The notes below the pieces were generated by a model. The model saw only the letters and a list, made by a program, of their open reading frames with translations. It did not search any database and had not been told where the DNA came from. This document shows positions 25,101 through 33,724 of a stretch of 64,000 nucleotides of DNA, one piece after another. Origin of the DNA: 55-13 sp964501275 (GTDB taxonomy: Bacteria > Armatimonadota > Fimbriimonadia > Fimbriimonadales > Fimbriimonadaceae). The DNA is taken from contig CAZCSP010000015.1 in NCBI GenBank assembly GCA_964501275.1, positions 19,194 to 83,193 of the forward strand, written 5' to 3'. The first letter of the stretch is position 1, and each line of letters begins with the position of its first letter. The translations under genes were made by a program, and so were the position numbers.

Positions 25101-25847
25101 ATGCCTGATAAGTTGAACGTTGTTGTCTGGGACGAGAATCCGCCCCATGCCCCTAAGGAGATCTATCCCGACCAGTTGCGCGGCGCCATCGCCCAGGGCT
25201 TGGAGGTCTTTGATGCCCAGGGCCAGTTGAGCGTCAAGCTCGCCAACCTGGATGAGCCCGAGCAGGGGATGCCGGAGAGTCTTCTGGCGGAGACCGATGT
25301 GCTCCTCTGGTGGGGCCACGCGCGGCATGGCGAAGTGGAAGACGCCCTCGCCGAGCGGGTCAAGAAGCACGTCCGGGAGCGGGGGATGGGCTTTATCTGC
25401 CTGCACTCCGGCCACTACTCCAAGACCTTCAAAGCCGTCCTGGAATGCACCGGCCACCTGAAGGGCGGTTGGCGCGAGGCGGACGACAAGGAGATCATCA
25501 CCGTCTGCGCCCCCAACCACCCGATCGCGGCGGGGGTCGAGGACTTCACGCTGGATGCTGAGGAGATGTACGGCGCGCCCTTCGACGTTCCTGCCCCCGA
25601 GGTCCTGGTCCTGCAATCCCAGTTCACGGTCGGCAACGAATACTTCCCCTGCGGCATCTGCTGGACCGTCGGCGAAGGCATCGACCCCGAGTTCACCTCC
25701 GGCCCCGGCGGCGGCAAGGGTCAGGGCGAAGGCAAAGGAAGAGTCTTCTATTTCCGCCCCGGCCACGAGACGTACAAGACGTACTTCGACGAGCGCGTCC
25801 GACGGGTCATCTACAACGGCGTCCGATGGGCGGGGCGGTTGGTTTAG
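25101..25847 (+). CDS. ThuA domain protein (trehalose-utilisation-like)
   Basis: A 248-residue glutamine-amidotransferase-fold protein. It starts LNVVVWDENPPHAPKEIYP, followed by DVLLWWGHARHGEVED, the ThuA-typical GMGFICLHSGHYSKTFKAVL, and EIITVCAPNHPIAAGVEDF. The end has GRVFYFRPGHETYKTYFDE. ThuA proteins are linked to oxidation of trehalose and related disaccharides and often sit with Gfo/Idh/MocA oxidoreductases; one of those is in this window but not adjacent. ATG 25101 is preferred because the sequence before it is non-coding shadow of the opposite gene. Confidence 0.9.
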   Translation: MPDKLNVVVWDENPPHAPKEIYPDQLRGAIAQGLEVFDAQGQLSVKLANLDEPEQGMPESLLAETDVLLWWGHARHGEVEDALAERVKKHVRERGMGFICLHSGHYSKTFKAVLECTGHLKGGWREADDKEIITVCAPNHPIAAGVEDFTLDAEEMYGAPFDVPAPEVLVLQSQFTVGNEYFPCGICWTVGEGIDPEFTSGPGGGKGQGEGKGRVFYFRPGHETYKTYFDERVRRVIYNGVRWAGRLV

Positions 25848-25912
25848 GCACTCGGCATTGGGTTTTCGGTTCTTGGCTCTCCCAAAACGCCGGGTGCCCA
25901 ACACCGATAGAC
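25848..25912. repeat. A-type repeat
   Basis: GGCACTCGGCATTGGGTTTTCGGTTCTTGG facing CCCAAAACGCCGGGTGCCCAACACCG, an imperfect hairpin after the ThuA gene. Confidence 0.65.
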
Positions 25913-25918
25913 CACAAT
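25913..25918 (+). promoter_or_regulatory. -10-like box CACAAT, leaderless start
   Basis: CACAAT ends six bases before the ATG at 25925. The first base departs from consensus. Confidence 0.4.
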
Positions 25919-25924
25919 AAACCC

Positions 25925-26410
25925 ATGACCCAATTCGCAATCTCGTGGCGGCTCTGTCGAGGCCGGTTTTCGGCTGAGGTGAAGGACCTGAGTCAGGCCC
26001 AACTTAACTGGCGGCTCTACCCCGGCTCTCTTTCCATCGGCGAAATGGCGCTCCACGTGGCGGGAGTCGAAGTCTCCTTTGTTTCCCAACTGACCGACAC
26101 TCCCCTCGACGGCCTCAAGGCCAAACTCAAAGCCGCCGCCACGGAAGGCGTGGTGAACGACAACCCGTTCCCGTTCTCCCCCGAAGAGATCACGCCGGAG
26201 CTGGTCGCCGAGAGTTTGGCCCTTGCCGAGGCCATGACCCAGCCCGTCATCGACGAACCCACCGACGCGATCCTGCAGAAGGAGTTGGTCAGCGTCTTGG
26301 GACCGGTCATCACAGGCGAGGGCGCTCTGGCCCGCTTCGCCTTCCACCCCGGCTACCACCAGGGCCAGGCCTACCAGATCAAGAACGCCCCCGGATTCCC
26401 ATCTGGTTAG
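25925..26410 (+). CDS. DinB family protein
   Basis: A 161-residue four-helix-bundle protein. Likely metal ligands are the His of GEMALHVAGVEVSF and the two His of FHPGYHQGQAYQI, the pattern of DinB/YfiT putative metal-dependent hydrolases and thiol transferases. The molecular role is unknown. Start chosen at the ATG that fits the leaderless promoter; the frame upstream is repeat sequence. Confidence 0.85.
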   Translation: MTQFAISWRLCRGRFSAEVKDLSQAQLNWRLYPGSLSIGEMALHVAGVEVSFVSQLTDTPLDGLKAKLKAAATEGVVNDNPFPFSPEEITPELVAESLALAEAMTQPVIDEPTDAILQKELVSVLGPVITGEGALARFAFHPGYHQGQAYQIKNAPGFPSG

Positions 26411-26452
26411 GACCGTGCGGCGATTGGCATGACTCTCGCAAGTTGAGAGGTC

Positions 26453-27259
26453 ATGTTCCCGCCGAAAACCCTCGCCCTGGCCCTCTTCCTCAGCGCCGTC
26501 GCCTGCGCCAGCGCCCAGGAGAGGTTCGCCGCCAAGGGTGAGTTTGCCCAATTCCGCAACCTATCTGGCCTCCCAGCAAGCGGCTATGGCGTGGACCAGA
26601 ACGGCAAGATCACGCTGAACGGGGCCTTCTCCTTCTCCACCCCGGTCGCCTACTCCCTGGCCGGTGGAGAGATATCCATCACTCTCGGCAACACCAGTTG
26701 GGACCGCGATTTCCGATTCTTTGAGAGTGAGAAGAAGCGGGACTTCGGGTTCAAATCCAACGGCACCGGGAGCATCAACGTCGGCATCGACACCTCGCTG
26801 GGAAGGATGACGGCGGGCATGGTGGTGGTGAGCGGGTCTTTTGAGAACGCCTACAGCCTCCAATTCACCCCCCGGCAACCCGAGGGCAAAGTCACTTTGG
26901 GGCTGGGAGTGCAGGGGCTGTTTGCCACGGGAGGATTCATCGGCCCTGGCTTTGCCGAAAACTGCGCCGACCGCAGCACCTCCCTCTTCGCCGTCGGCAC
27001 CTGGAAAGCTAACGACCGCACCCACGTCTCCCTCGGCATCGGCACCTCCCGCTTCCACAACGGCTTCGGCAACGTCTCTTACGGCTTCACCGATGGCATC
27101 AAAGGCTTCGCCGAATACGACGGGATCGACTGGAACTACGGCGTCGGGTTCAACCTGGGCTCGTTCAAAGTCTCAAAGGACCGGACGGCGAAGTTCACAG
27201 GCACCCTGTCGATGGTCGCCCAAAAATACGCCGCCTGGTCCCTCAATATCAGTTTCTAG
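26453..27259 (+). CDS. Secreted beta-barrel-like (outer membrane) protein
   Basis: A 268-residue protein with a signal peptide (LALALFLSAVACASAQ). The mature part alternates short hydrophobic strands with Gly/Asn turns (GGEISITLGNTSW, MTAGMVVVSGSFENAYSLQF, THVSLGIGTSRFHNGFGNVS) and ends in LNISF, a terminal Phe typical of proteins recognised by the BAM complex. This fits a small porin-like barrel and, with it, a diderm envelope. AGAGG lies before the ATG. Its last bases overlap the convergent YCII gene. Confidence 0.72.
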   Translation: MFPPKTLALALFLSAVACASAQERFAAKGEFAQFRNLSGLPASGYGVDQNGKITLNGAFSFSTPVAYSLAGGEISITLGNTSWDRDFRFFESEKKRDFGFKSNGTGSINVGIDTSLGRMTAGMVVVSGSFENAYSLQFTPRQPEGKVTLGLGVQGLFATGGFIGPGFAENCADRSTSLFAVGTWKANDRTHVSLGIGTSRFHNGFGNVSYGFTDGIKGFAEYDGIDWNYGVGFNLGSFKVSKDRTAKFTGTLSMVAQKYAAWSLNISF

Positions 27260-27830
27260 TTCGGGTGCCTGCTTTTTGAGTATTCGACTGGGCAGTCGGA
27301 GCCATCACGCTCCACGCCCTCACCTCAAAAGTGAGCGCGCCCGACTTCACCGCCGGATCATTCTTGGCGATCTCGTTCGCCTCTTCGTCCGACTTGGCAA
27401 CCACAATCGCCATCGAGCCCGGCAGATCTCGCCAAGGCCCGAACAGAAGCACCTTCCCCTTCGCCTGCTGGTCGCTTAGGTGCTTGGTGTGCTGGTCAAA
27501 GGCCACTCCCGAAGCATCGCTCTCGGGGCTGCTGGATTCCAAGGTGTAAAGGATCGCGTGGGTTGGCTTGCCGTTGATACCGAAGCCGGAACCTGAACCA
27601 TTGGCCGAACCGCCGCCAGAGCCAGAGTGGCTACCGCCCGCGCTGCCGTTTCGGAAGCCTCCCGCGGAGGCTGAGCCGCTGGAGCTGCTGCTCGCAGAAC
27701 CCCATACCGACGTGCGTCCGTTCCCAGACTGTGACTGAGAACTGCTTTGACTCGTCTGGCTTGTCTGGGCATAGACCACGGCCGCCAAGGAAAGCGCGAC
27801 CGCCCCAATCAGAAAACTCTTAACCTTCAT
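27249..27830 (-). CDS. Secreted YCII-related protein with Ser/Gly-rich linker
   Basis: A 193-residue protein with a signal peptide (KSFLIGAVALSLAAVVYA), about 70 residues of Ser/Gly/Gln-rich linker (SSSSGSASAGGF, GGSHSGSGGGSANGSG), then a YCII ferredoxin-like domain (HAILYTLESS, FDQHTKHLSDQQAKGKVLLFGP, SDEEANEIAKNDP) with the conserved His-Asp region. YCII proteins are normally cytoplasmic; export on a flexible linker is unusual. GGGAG precedes ATG 27830. It overlaps the convergent beta-barrel gene by 11 bases. Confidence 0.8.
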   Translation of the reverse strand: MKVKSFLIGAVALSLAAVVYAQTSQTSQSSSQSQSGNGRTSVWGSASSSSSGSASAGGFRNGSAGGSHSGSGGGSANGSGSGFGINGKPTHAILYTLESSSPESDASGVAFDQHTKHLSDQQAKGKVLLFGPWRDLPGSMAIVVAKSDEEANEIAKNDPAVKSGALTFEVRAWSVMAPTAQSNTQKAGTRTRN

Positions 27831-28109
27831 TTCTCTACTCCCTTTTCGCATAGCGCAAAACGCCACGCGATGCAGATATGACGCATTTTATAGCAAGTAG
27901 CGTTCGTTCGGTAGAATTTTTTTCGTAGTTATGAAAATTTTAAGGAAGTCTATGCCCCAAGGATCAGCCGCATCCCCTTCGGCGGTCCTCGATGTTTTTG
28001 TCCCAGCCATTTGAAAGAACCACCGAGAAGCGCAGAGGGCCACCGAAGGATTGCGGACCGCCCGAGTGGATGATCAATCAGATCAAACGGTTCATTGCCG
28101 ACGCGAAGG

Positions 28110-28670
28110 TTAGCCAAAGTCCGATTGATAGGGCGCGTGTTCATGCCGTCCTAGCCAGAACAGCGGCATGATCAACGGTAATGCATCGCGGAACATATCC
28201 AGACCAGGTTCTGGCCACAAGTGGTAGCTGACCTTCTGCTTAATCGACGAATCCTGCCAAGGCAATTCGATTTGGTATAAGCGATCCCCTTCTGATTCCA
28301 CATCGAAACGAAGACCTGCTTCGCGACAAGAAACCTGTCTGCCCTCCAGTTCAAGAACTCCAACACGCCCGCCTGTATGGTCTTTCTTGCTCGGTTTAAC
28401 ATGACCGATCTTCTCGCCTCCACGATAGATATCCACCGGACCAAGAGGAAGCGTCCAAAACTTCTGTCGAAAAGTCCACAATCCCGAGTCGGTTCGAAAC
28501 TCGTGCTCTTCCGTTGACGACAAGACCCCGCTCGTTTTCAGCAGTCGGCCAATAGGCTTGCCTTCCTCCTCCAAAACCCACTCCGACTCCATCTCAACCC
28601 TCCGAATCCGCAAGGGTGCGAACTCGACGGTCGGGGCCACTTCCTCGTTAAAGGGAGTGAGTTCGGGCAT
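28110..28670 (-). CDS. Protein of unknown function downstream of the E2 gene
   Basis: A 186-residue protein without signal or membrane segments, mostly beta (FAPLRIRRVEMESEWVLEEE, FWTLPLGPVDIYRGGEKIGH, EGRQVSCREAGLRFDVES). It resembles scramblase/LURP-like tubby folds only loosely, and I do not assign it. GGAGCC lies before the ATG. It begins seven bases after the E2 stop, so it is cotranscribed. The 280 bases beyond it (27831-28109) contain no gene that I can support; 27905-27955 is notably AT-rich. Confidence 0.7.
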   Translation of the reverse strand: MPELTPFNEEVAPTVEFAPLRIRRVEMESEWVLEEEGKPIGRLLKTSGVLSSTEEHEFRTDSGLWTFRQKFWTLPLGPVDIYRGGEKIGHVKPSKKDHTGGRVGVLELEGRQVSCREAGLRFDVESEGDRLYQIELPWQDSSIKQKVSYHLWPEPGLDMFRDALPLIMPLFWLGRHEHAPYQSDFG

Positions 28671-28677
28671 GAGGCTC

Positions 28678-29895
28678 CTATGCGAGTAGCCGGGTCGGGT
28701 TTTCCAGGTAGTCCTTGACCACGTTGATGAACCTCGCCCCCACCGCGCCGTCGGCCACGCGATGGTCGAAGGAGCAGGTGATGTTCATGCGACTGCGGAT
28801 TTCGATCTCGTCTTCTTCCGTCGCCACCACCTTCTTCCGCACCGACGCAATCGCCAGGATCGCGGAGTTGGGCTGGTTGATGATCGCCAGGAAGTTGTCC
28901 ACGTCCAGCATCCCCATGTTGGAGATCGAGAAGGTGGAGCCGCTGAGTTCGTCCAGGGAGAGCTTGTTGTCCTTGGCGCGGCGAGCCAGGTCCTTCACCT
29001 TCGCGCTGATCGCCCGCAACCCAAGCTGGTCGGCGTTCTGCACCACCGGCACCGTCAGCCCATCATCCAAAGCCACCGCGATCCCGACATGGACGCCGCC
29101 ATGCTGGAGCAGCGTTGAGGGTCCTTGGAAAGCCGAATTGACTTGGGGCATATCGCGCAGGGCGAGGGCGCAGGCTTTGACCACGAAGTCGTTGATGCTG
29201 ACCTTCCCGCTCTCCTCCTCCTCGAACATCTCGCGCAGGGCCAGAATCTTCTCCACGTCCACCTCGACCGTGACATAGAAGTGGGGCACCTGCTGCTTGG
29301 ATTCGGTGGTCCGCTTTGCGGTGATCTGGCGAAGACGGTTGAGCTGGATCGTCTGGTCCTCGGCAGAAGCGACGACGGCGGCGGTCTTGTCGGCCTTCTC
29401 GACCTTGGAGGCAGATCGAACGTCCTTCTCCACAATCCGCCCACCTGGTCCCGATCCGCTGATGCCCACCAGGTCCACGCCAAGTTCCTTGGCGATCTTC
29501 TTGGCCAAGGGGCTGGCCTTCACGCGGTCGTCGGACTTGACGGCAGGAGCCCCGTTGGCGGCAACCTTCTCTTCAACCTTGGCCGGTTCCTCGACCTTGG
29601 CCTCTTTAGCCTCTGGAGCCGCCGCCTTCCCGCCACCCCAGTCGCCGGGTAGCTTCTCACCCTCTTTCAAGAGTGCGGCGATCGCCTGTCCCACCGGAAC
29701 GGTCTCGCCTTCCTTGATGAGGATGCCGCTGAGGACGCCGGTACCGGGGGCTTCCAGTTCCAGGGTGGCCTTATCGGTTTGGATATTCCCAATGATCTCG
29801 CCCGCTTTCACGGCCTCGCCCTCTTTCTTGAGCCACTCCAGAAGAGTCCCCTCCTCCATTCCGTCGCCCATCTTGGGCATGATCACTTCGGTCAT
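28678..29895 (-). CDS. Dihydrolipoamide acyltransferase, E2 component of a 2-oxoacid dehydrogenase complex
   Basis: A 405-residue E2. A lipoyl domain at residues 1-78 has lipoylation site K42 in QTDKATLELEAP. An Ala/Glu/Lys linker leads to the E1/E3-binding domain at about 127-163 (ASPLAKKIAKELGVDLVGIS). The catalytic domain begins near 185 and ends with the active-site SFDHRVADGAVG (H378, D382), which moves the acyl group to CoA. It resembles the pyruvate-type E2 most, but the acid cannot be fixed. No E1 or E3 genes are adjacent. Confidence 0.93.
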   Translation of the reverse strand: MTEVIMPKMGDGMEEGTLLEWLKKEGEAVKAGEIIGNIQTDKATLELEAPGTGVLSGILIKEGETVPVGQAIAALLKEGEKLPGDWGGGKAAAPEAKEAKVEEPAKVEEKVAANGAPAVKSDDRVKASPLAKKIAKELGVDLVGISGSGPGGRIVEKDVRSASKVEKADKTAAVVASAEDQTIQLNRLRQITAKRTTESKQQVPHFYVTVEVDVEKILALREMFEEEESGKVSINDFVVKACALALRDMPQVNSAFQGPSTLLQHGGVHVGIAVALDDGLTVPVVQNADQLGLRAISAKVKDLARRAKDNKLSLDELSGSTFSISNMGMLDVDNFLAIINQPNSAILAIASVRKKVVATEEDEIEIRSRMNITCSFDHRVADGAVGARFINVVKDYLENPTRLLA

Positions 29896-29987
29896 CCGCG
29901 TCGCGTCCTCCAGTTCAAAACAGGTTCAGGATACCCGTTGGGAGTGGGCATCGCGAGCCGTTAGTCGGTCCTCATTCCATCGTTCCC

Positions 29988-30827
29988 TCATTCCCTCCTC
30001 CCCTTCAACCTAATCCCCGCCTCCGATATCTCGATCGCCCCTTCCCGATACAGCGCCCCGATTAGCTTCTTGAACGCTCCTTTGCTCAACCCAAACCGCC
30101 GCTGAATCTCCTCCGGCGACGACTTATCCGACACGGGCAACGACCCGCCCGCTTTTCGCAAAGCCGACAATATCCGATCCCGTTCTCCCAAAATCGCCTC
30201 AAACCCCTGCGGCCGCAAAGACACCGCCACCTTCCCGTCCGTCGCCCGGATCGCCTTCACAAACCCCTCGCGGAAGTCTCCCAATTCCAGCCTCTCCACC
30301 TGCTCGTCGGGGTAAAGCGACCCCCGGGTCGTCCCGTCGATGATGACCGTCAGCGCATCGGGAGACCGCCCTGCTACCATAAAGCGCACCGGCTGCCCAA
30401 CCTTTAGCCCCTCGCCGGTCGCCTTCAAATACCGTCCCAACTTAGTAGTCCCAACTACTCGGTTCGACACCTCATCTAAATAAACCCGAACGACTACTTC
30501 TTCCCCCTGTCGGAGAGGGTGCAACTGCTCGCGGATCGGGCAGAACAGGTCCTTATCCAATCCCCAATCCAAGAAAGCCCCGGCCCTGGTGACCGCCACC
30601 ACCTGCATCAACCCAAACTCCCCCACCGTTGCCGCTGGCTCCTTCCGAGTCGCCACGGGCCGATCCTCCGAGTCGGTCAGGACGAACAGCCGTAACCGAT
30701 CCCCATACCGCAATCCTGGCGGACACTCCTTCCGGGGCAGGAGCACCGTCTCTTCCGTGTCGCCAAAGTAGTACCCATGCGGAGTCTCCTTCACCGCCAC
30801 CAACTCTTGAAACTCCCCAATACGCAT
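29988..30827 (-). CDS. CvfB/YitL-like S1 RNA-binding protein
   Basis: A 279-residue protein with S1-type modules: residues 1-65 (GYYFGDTEETVLLPRKECPPGL), 65-130 (LMQVVAVTRAGAFLDWGLDKDLFCPI, the clearest S1 motif), 140-210, and a C-terminal winged helix (EEIQRRFGLSKGAFKKLIGALYREG). This order matches CvfB of Staphylococcus, an RNA-binding regulator of virulence genes, and Bacillus YitL. The target RNAs here are unknown. It diverges from the CYTH-like gene. Confidence 0.9.
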   Translation of the reverse strand: MRIGEFQELVAVKETPHGYYFGDTEETVLLPRKECPPGLRYGDRLRLFVLTDSEDRPVATRKEPAATVGEFGLMQVVAVTRAGAFLDWGLDKDLFCPIREQLHPLRQGEEVVVRVYLDEVSNRVVGTTKLGRYLKATGEGLKVGQPVRFMVAGRSPDALTVIIDGTTRGSLYPDEQVERLELGDFREGFVKAIRATDGKVAVSLRPQGFEAILGERDRILSALRKAGGSLPVSDKSSPEEIQRRFGLSKGAFKKLIGALYREGAIEISEAGIRLKGRRE

Positions 30828-30845
30828 GGCCTACAGTTTGATGGA

Positions 30846-30851
30846 TACAAT
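30846..30851 (+). promoter_or_regulatory. -10 box TACAAT, leaderless start
   Basis: TACAAT ends seven bases before the ATG at 30859 and so selects that start over two upstream ATGs, which would lie in or before the promoter. Confidence 0.5.
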
Positions 30852-30858
30852 CCAATCC

Positions 30859-31284
30859 ATGCCGCCAGACCTACCCAAGTACAGCCTTCCAGAGATCGAA
30901 CGCCGGTGGCACGTCGATCTCGCCAAACTCCCCGACTTGGCCAACCTGCCCTACCGGGACATCGAGGATCGCTACTTCACCGCAACCCGACTCCGACTAA
31001 GAAGGATCGCGGCCCCTGGGGAGGAGCCTACTTACAAGCTCTGCAAGAAGTACGGCCCGCTCACCCAACTCACCGAGCCGATCACCAACATCTACCTAAC
31101 CGAAGCGGAATACAGGCTTTTCGAGATCCTGGGGGCCGATGTGATCCGAAAGCGCCGCTATTCCATCGAAGGTGGGTCGCTCGATCTTTTAGAGAACCGT
31201 GATCCTCTCTTTGAGGTTGAGTTCGCATCAGAAGCGGAGGCAATGGCCTACTCTCCGCCTGGCTTTGTCGGTGAGGAGCGATGA
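30859..31284 (+). CDS. CYTH-like domain protein
   Basis: A 141-residue protein with the CYTH/triphosphate tunnel pattern: an N-terminal strand with EIERRWHV (E-x-E-R/K-like motif, second Glu shifted), YRDIEDRYFTATRLRLRRIA, EEPTYKLCKKYG, and a late acidic strand DPLFEVEF. Such tunnel enzymes act on triphosphate substrates with Mg2+. The first motif is not perfect, so activity is uncertain. Its stop overlaps the esterase start (ATGA). Confidence 0.75.
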   Translation: MPPDLPKYSLPEIERRWHVDLAKLPDLANLPYRDIEDRYFTATRLRLRRIAAPGEEPTYKLCKKYGPLTQLTEPITNIYLTEAEYRLFEILGADVIRKRRYSIEGGSLDLLENRDPLFEVEFASEAEAMAYSPPGFVGEER

Positions 31285-31961
31285 GCGTGACCGAACATAT
31301 CGTGTCCGCAGGCGAGTACACCCGAACCGTGTGGCTACTTCAGAGCCCGAAGCCCCGCCGCCTCGCCATCTTCCTCGACGCCGAGTACTACCTGAAAAGG
31401 ATGAACGTTGCCCCGATCCTTGACTCCCTATCGATCTCCGCCGTCTTTGTTTCTCATGTCGACGGCATGGCCCGGCATCAGGACTTCACCTGCAATCCCC
31501 GCTATGCCGACTTCATCGCCCAAGACGTGATCAGTTGGGCAAGACGAGAGATGCCTGGCCTCACCCCCGGAGGTCACCTCATCTGCGGCCTAAGCCTAAG
31601 CGGCCTCGCCAGCTCCCACCTTGCTCTCGCCTATCCCGAGATCTTCCCCGACGCCATATGCCAATCCGGTTCGTTCTGGTGGAACAGCGAGTGGCTGACC
31701 AAAAACGCCCACGCCTTCGCCCACCCTCATGGCAGATTTTGGCTGAGTGTCGGCGAGAGGGAGCGGGATAAGGGCATCTTCCACCCCCCGACGGACCTGC
31801 ATCAAGAGGAATCCCAACTCGTCGCCTGCGAGAACCAGGCGAAAGAGCTTCAGCGGCTGGGCGCAACTGTTGAATTCCAAACCTTTGCCGGAGGCCACGA
31901 TCTTGCCTTGTGGAAGGCAGAGTTGCCGGATGCCCTGGATTGGCTTCTAGCCAGCCCTTGA
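31281..31961 (+). CDS. Esterase of the esterase-D/enterochelin esterase family
   Basis: A 226-residue alpha/beta hydrolase, no signal peptide. The oxyanion strand is RLAIFLDAEYYL, the nucleophile elbow GLSLSGLASSHLAL (Ser105), and the catalytic His lies in AGGHDLALWK. Family members split siderophore esters or S-formylglutathione; the substrate here is unknown. Coupled by ATGA to the CYTH-like gene. Confidence 0.87.
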   Translation: MSVTEHIVSAGEYTRTVWLLQSPKPRRLAIFLDAEYYLKRMNVAPILDSLSISAVFVSHVDGMARHQDFTCNPRYADFIAQDVISWARREMPGLTPGGHLICGLSLSGLASSHLALAYPEIFPDAICQSGSFWWNSEWLTKNAHAFAHPHGRFWLSVGERERDKGIFHPPTDLHQEESQLVACENQAKELQRLGATVEFQTFAGGHDLALWKAELPDALDWLLASP

Positions 31962-31977
31962 ATTTACGCGCAAGCTC

Positions 31978-32793
31978 TTAGGGAGCCGCTTCCCAAAGCC
32001 GCCGCCACTCTTCCAACGACAACTCCTGGGGCCGGGCCAGTTCGGGCAGCCCAGCCGACTGCACCCATGCCAACGCCTCTTCCCGAGTCGTCCGGTGCCC
32101 CGCCATCAGGTTGTTCACAAGCGTCTTGCGGGGTTGGGTGAAGCCCAGGCGGACCAGTTTGAAGTAACCCTCCGGCAAGTCCGACGACAGAGGCCTAAAC
32201 TCCAACACAGTGGAATCCACCTTGGGCGGAGGTAGGAAGGCCCCGGCGGGAGCGGCGACGACCTTCTCTATCTTAAACTGGGATTGCAGATACACCGAAA
32301 GCGACCCGCGCTCGGAGGTGCGCGGCCCCGCCAGCACCCGGTCTGCCACCTCGCGTTGCATCATCAGAACGGCAACCGAGTAGTGCGCGCGTGCCTCCGC
32401 AATCCGGGTCAGCAGGGGGCCAGTGATGTAGTAGGGGAGATTGGAGACCAGGCCGCGCGGCTCAGGCAACTCTTGCAGGATGCCTGGCAAGTCCGCCTTC
32501 AATGCATCCTCCCGACGCACACCGACCCGGGGAGCCGACTCGCCCAACGCCTCGATCATCCGCGCGTCCAACTCAATCGCAATGGCCTTCTCCGCAAATG
32601 CGGAAAGCCGAGAGGTGATCACCCCCGGCCCCGGCCCGATTTCCAGAACGCCCTTGCACAAAGAAAGGCGCTTCTCAATCGCGTCCACGACTCGGGAGGA
32701 GCATAGGAAATGCTGTCCGAGCCGCTTGTCGGCCGAGAGGCCGTGGCGACTGAGAAACGCCTTCAGCGTGCCTGGATCGGTGAGATCCAGCAC
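31978..32793 (-). CDS. rsmA: 16S rRNA dimethyladenosine transferase
   Basis: RsmA/KsgA dimethylates A1518 and A1519 of 16S rRNA late in 30S assembly. About 271 residues from the GTG at 32793 (MLDLTDPGTLKAFLSRHG). Motifs: RLGQHFLCSSRVVDAI, VLEIGPGPGVITSRL (SAM-binding), AIELDARM, SNLPYYITGPLL (motif IV, N-L-P-Y) and LMMQREVADRVLAGP, FLPPPKVDS. Reading upstream of the GTG runs into the stop of the preceding 3D-domain gene, five bases away, so the two are coupled. Confidence 0.93.
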   Translation of the reverse strand: MLDLTDPGTLKAFLSRHGLSADKRLGQHFLCSSRVVDAIEKRLSLCKGVLEIGPGPGVITSRLSAFAEKAIAIELDARMIEALGESAPRVGVRREDALKADLPGILQELPEPRGLVSNLPYYITGPLLTRIAEARAHYSVAVLMMQREVADRVLAGPRTSERGSLSVYLQSQFKIEKVVAAPAGAFLPPPKVDSTVLEFRPLSSDLPEGYFKLVRLGFTQPRKTLVNNLMAGHRTTREEALAWVQSAGLPELARPQELSLEEWRRLWEAAP

Positions 32794-32798
32794 TCTAG

Positions 32799-33440
32799 TT
32801 AGCGAAGCACATGGACCTTGACCTTCTTTCTTCCGAAGGCAAGGGCCGTGGCTCGGCTGTCGAAACACAAGTCGATGCGATTACCTTTAATCGCGCTTCC
32901 CTTATCCGAAGCGATGGCGAATCCGTAGCCCTCGACGAACACCTTGGTGCCCATAGGAATGACTCGGGGATCGACCGCCACATGTCCGTATGTGGCCACC
33001 AGACCCATCGCCGTCCTCCCCGTCGCGCCCGGACCAATGGTCGCGGGGCTTGGGTCGTAGGCGCTTGCTTCCATGACCAGCACCCGGCTCCTACCAAAAG
33101 AACTTCGGCTGGTGGTGAAACCCGACTTGCCCATCAGGAACAGGGTGGGCGTGGGCTCAATTCTTTCTTCCTTGATCAGTTTCTTGGCGACTGGCTTGCC
33201 GTTCTTACGAATGACTTGATAAGTTCTACGAACCTCACCGGGTTTGCCTGGGTTTTCTTTTTGGAGTCTCCCGGGGCCGACCAATCGGCTGAACTGATAT
33301 TTCACGGTCGTTGGGATATCTTTCGTCTCCACTCGGATTTCGACCGCCTGATTGTTATCCTCGCTCGCTATTGCAGTCGCTCCGAAGGAGCTGACCACTG
33401 CGAGGACTAATGCACTCACGATAGGTGAGCAGTTGCGCAT
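32799..33440 (-). CDS. Secreted G5/3D domain protein (cell-wall lytic, YabE/YuiC-like)
   Basis: A 213-residue secreted protein. ATG 33440 has AGGAGG upstream. The signal peptide ends near ATAIAS. Residues about 32-95 form a G5-like domain (RVETKDIPTTVKYQFSRLVGPGR). The C-terminal 3D domain (about 120-205) has MEASAYDPSPATIGPGATGR, HVAVDPRVIPMGTKVFVEGYG and KGNRIDLCF, including the three Asp that name it, a MltA-like double-psi barrel seen in resuscitation and lytic transglycosylase proteins. Pairing a G5/3D gene with rsmA recalls yabE/rnmV-ksgA order in Bacillus. The leader at 33548-33563 has the palindrome AGGTTCAACTGAACCT. Confidence 0.9.
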   Translation of the reverse strand: MRNCSPIVSALVLAVVSSFGATAIASEDNNQAVEIRVETKDIPTTVKYQFSRLVGPGRLQKENPGKPGEVRRTYQVIRKNGKPVAKKLIKEERIEPTPTLFLMGKSGFTTSRSSFGRSRVLVMEASAYDPSPATIGPGATGRTAMGLVATYGHVAVDPRVIPMGTKVFVEGYGFAIASDKGSAIKGNRIDLCFDSRATALAFGRKKVKVHVLR

Positions 33441-33724
33441 TTGGAACCTCCTCTTGCCTGGCTGCAGACCCAGAGGTTGTACCCCATAAAGCCGACAAAT
33501 CCCCACGAACCCGCGTCATTGCTAGGTCGTCGTACACTATCTAAGGCAGGTTCAACTGAACCTGAAAACGCAGTATAGCCAAGGAACCTGAACAGGACCT
33601 AGGGCCTGTTTGTATTGGAGAGGGTCAGTCGAGCAGGGGGAAGAGGTTCAAAGCCGTTGACTCCCGCGAACTCAGACAAGTTAGTGTGATGAACCCTATG
33701 TACCAAGAGCCCAAAACCAAAAAC

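Noticed and set aside
26561..27058. Minus-strand frame opposite the beta-barrel gene
   Set aside because: No coding features; plus strand has signal peptide and terminal Phe.
32811..33410. Plus-strand open frame opposite the G5/3D gene
   Set aside because: Antisense shadow; the minus-strand frame has clear domains and a ribosome site.
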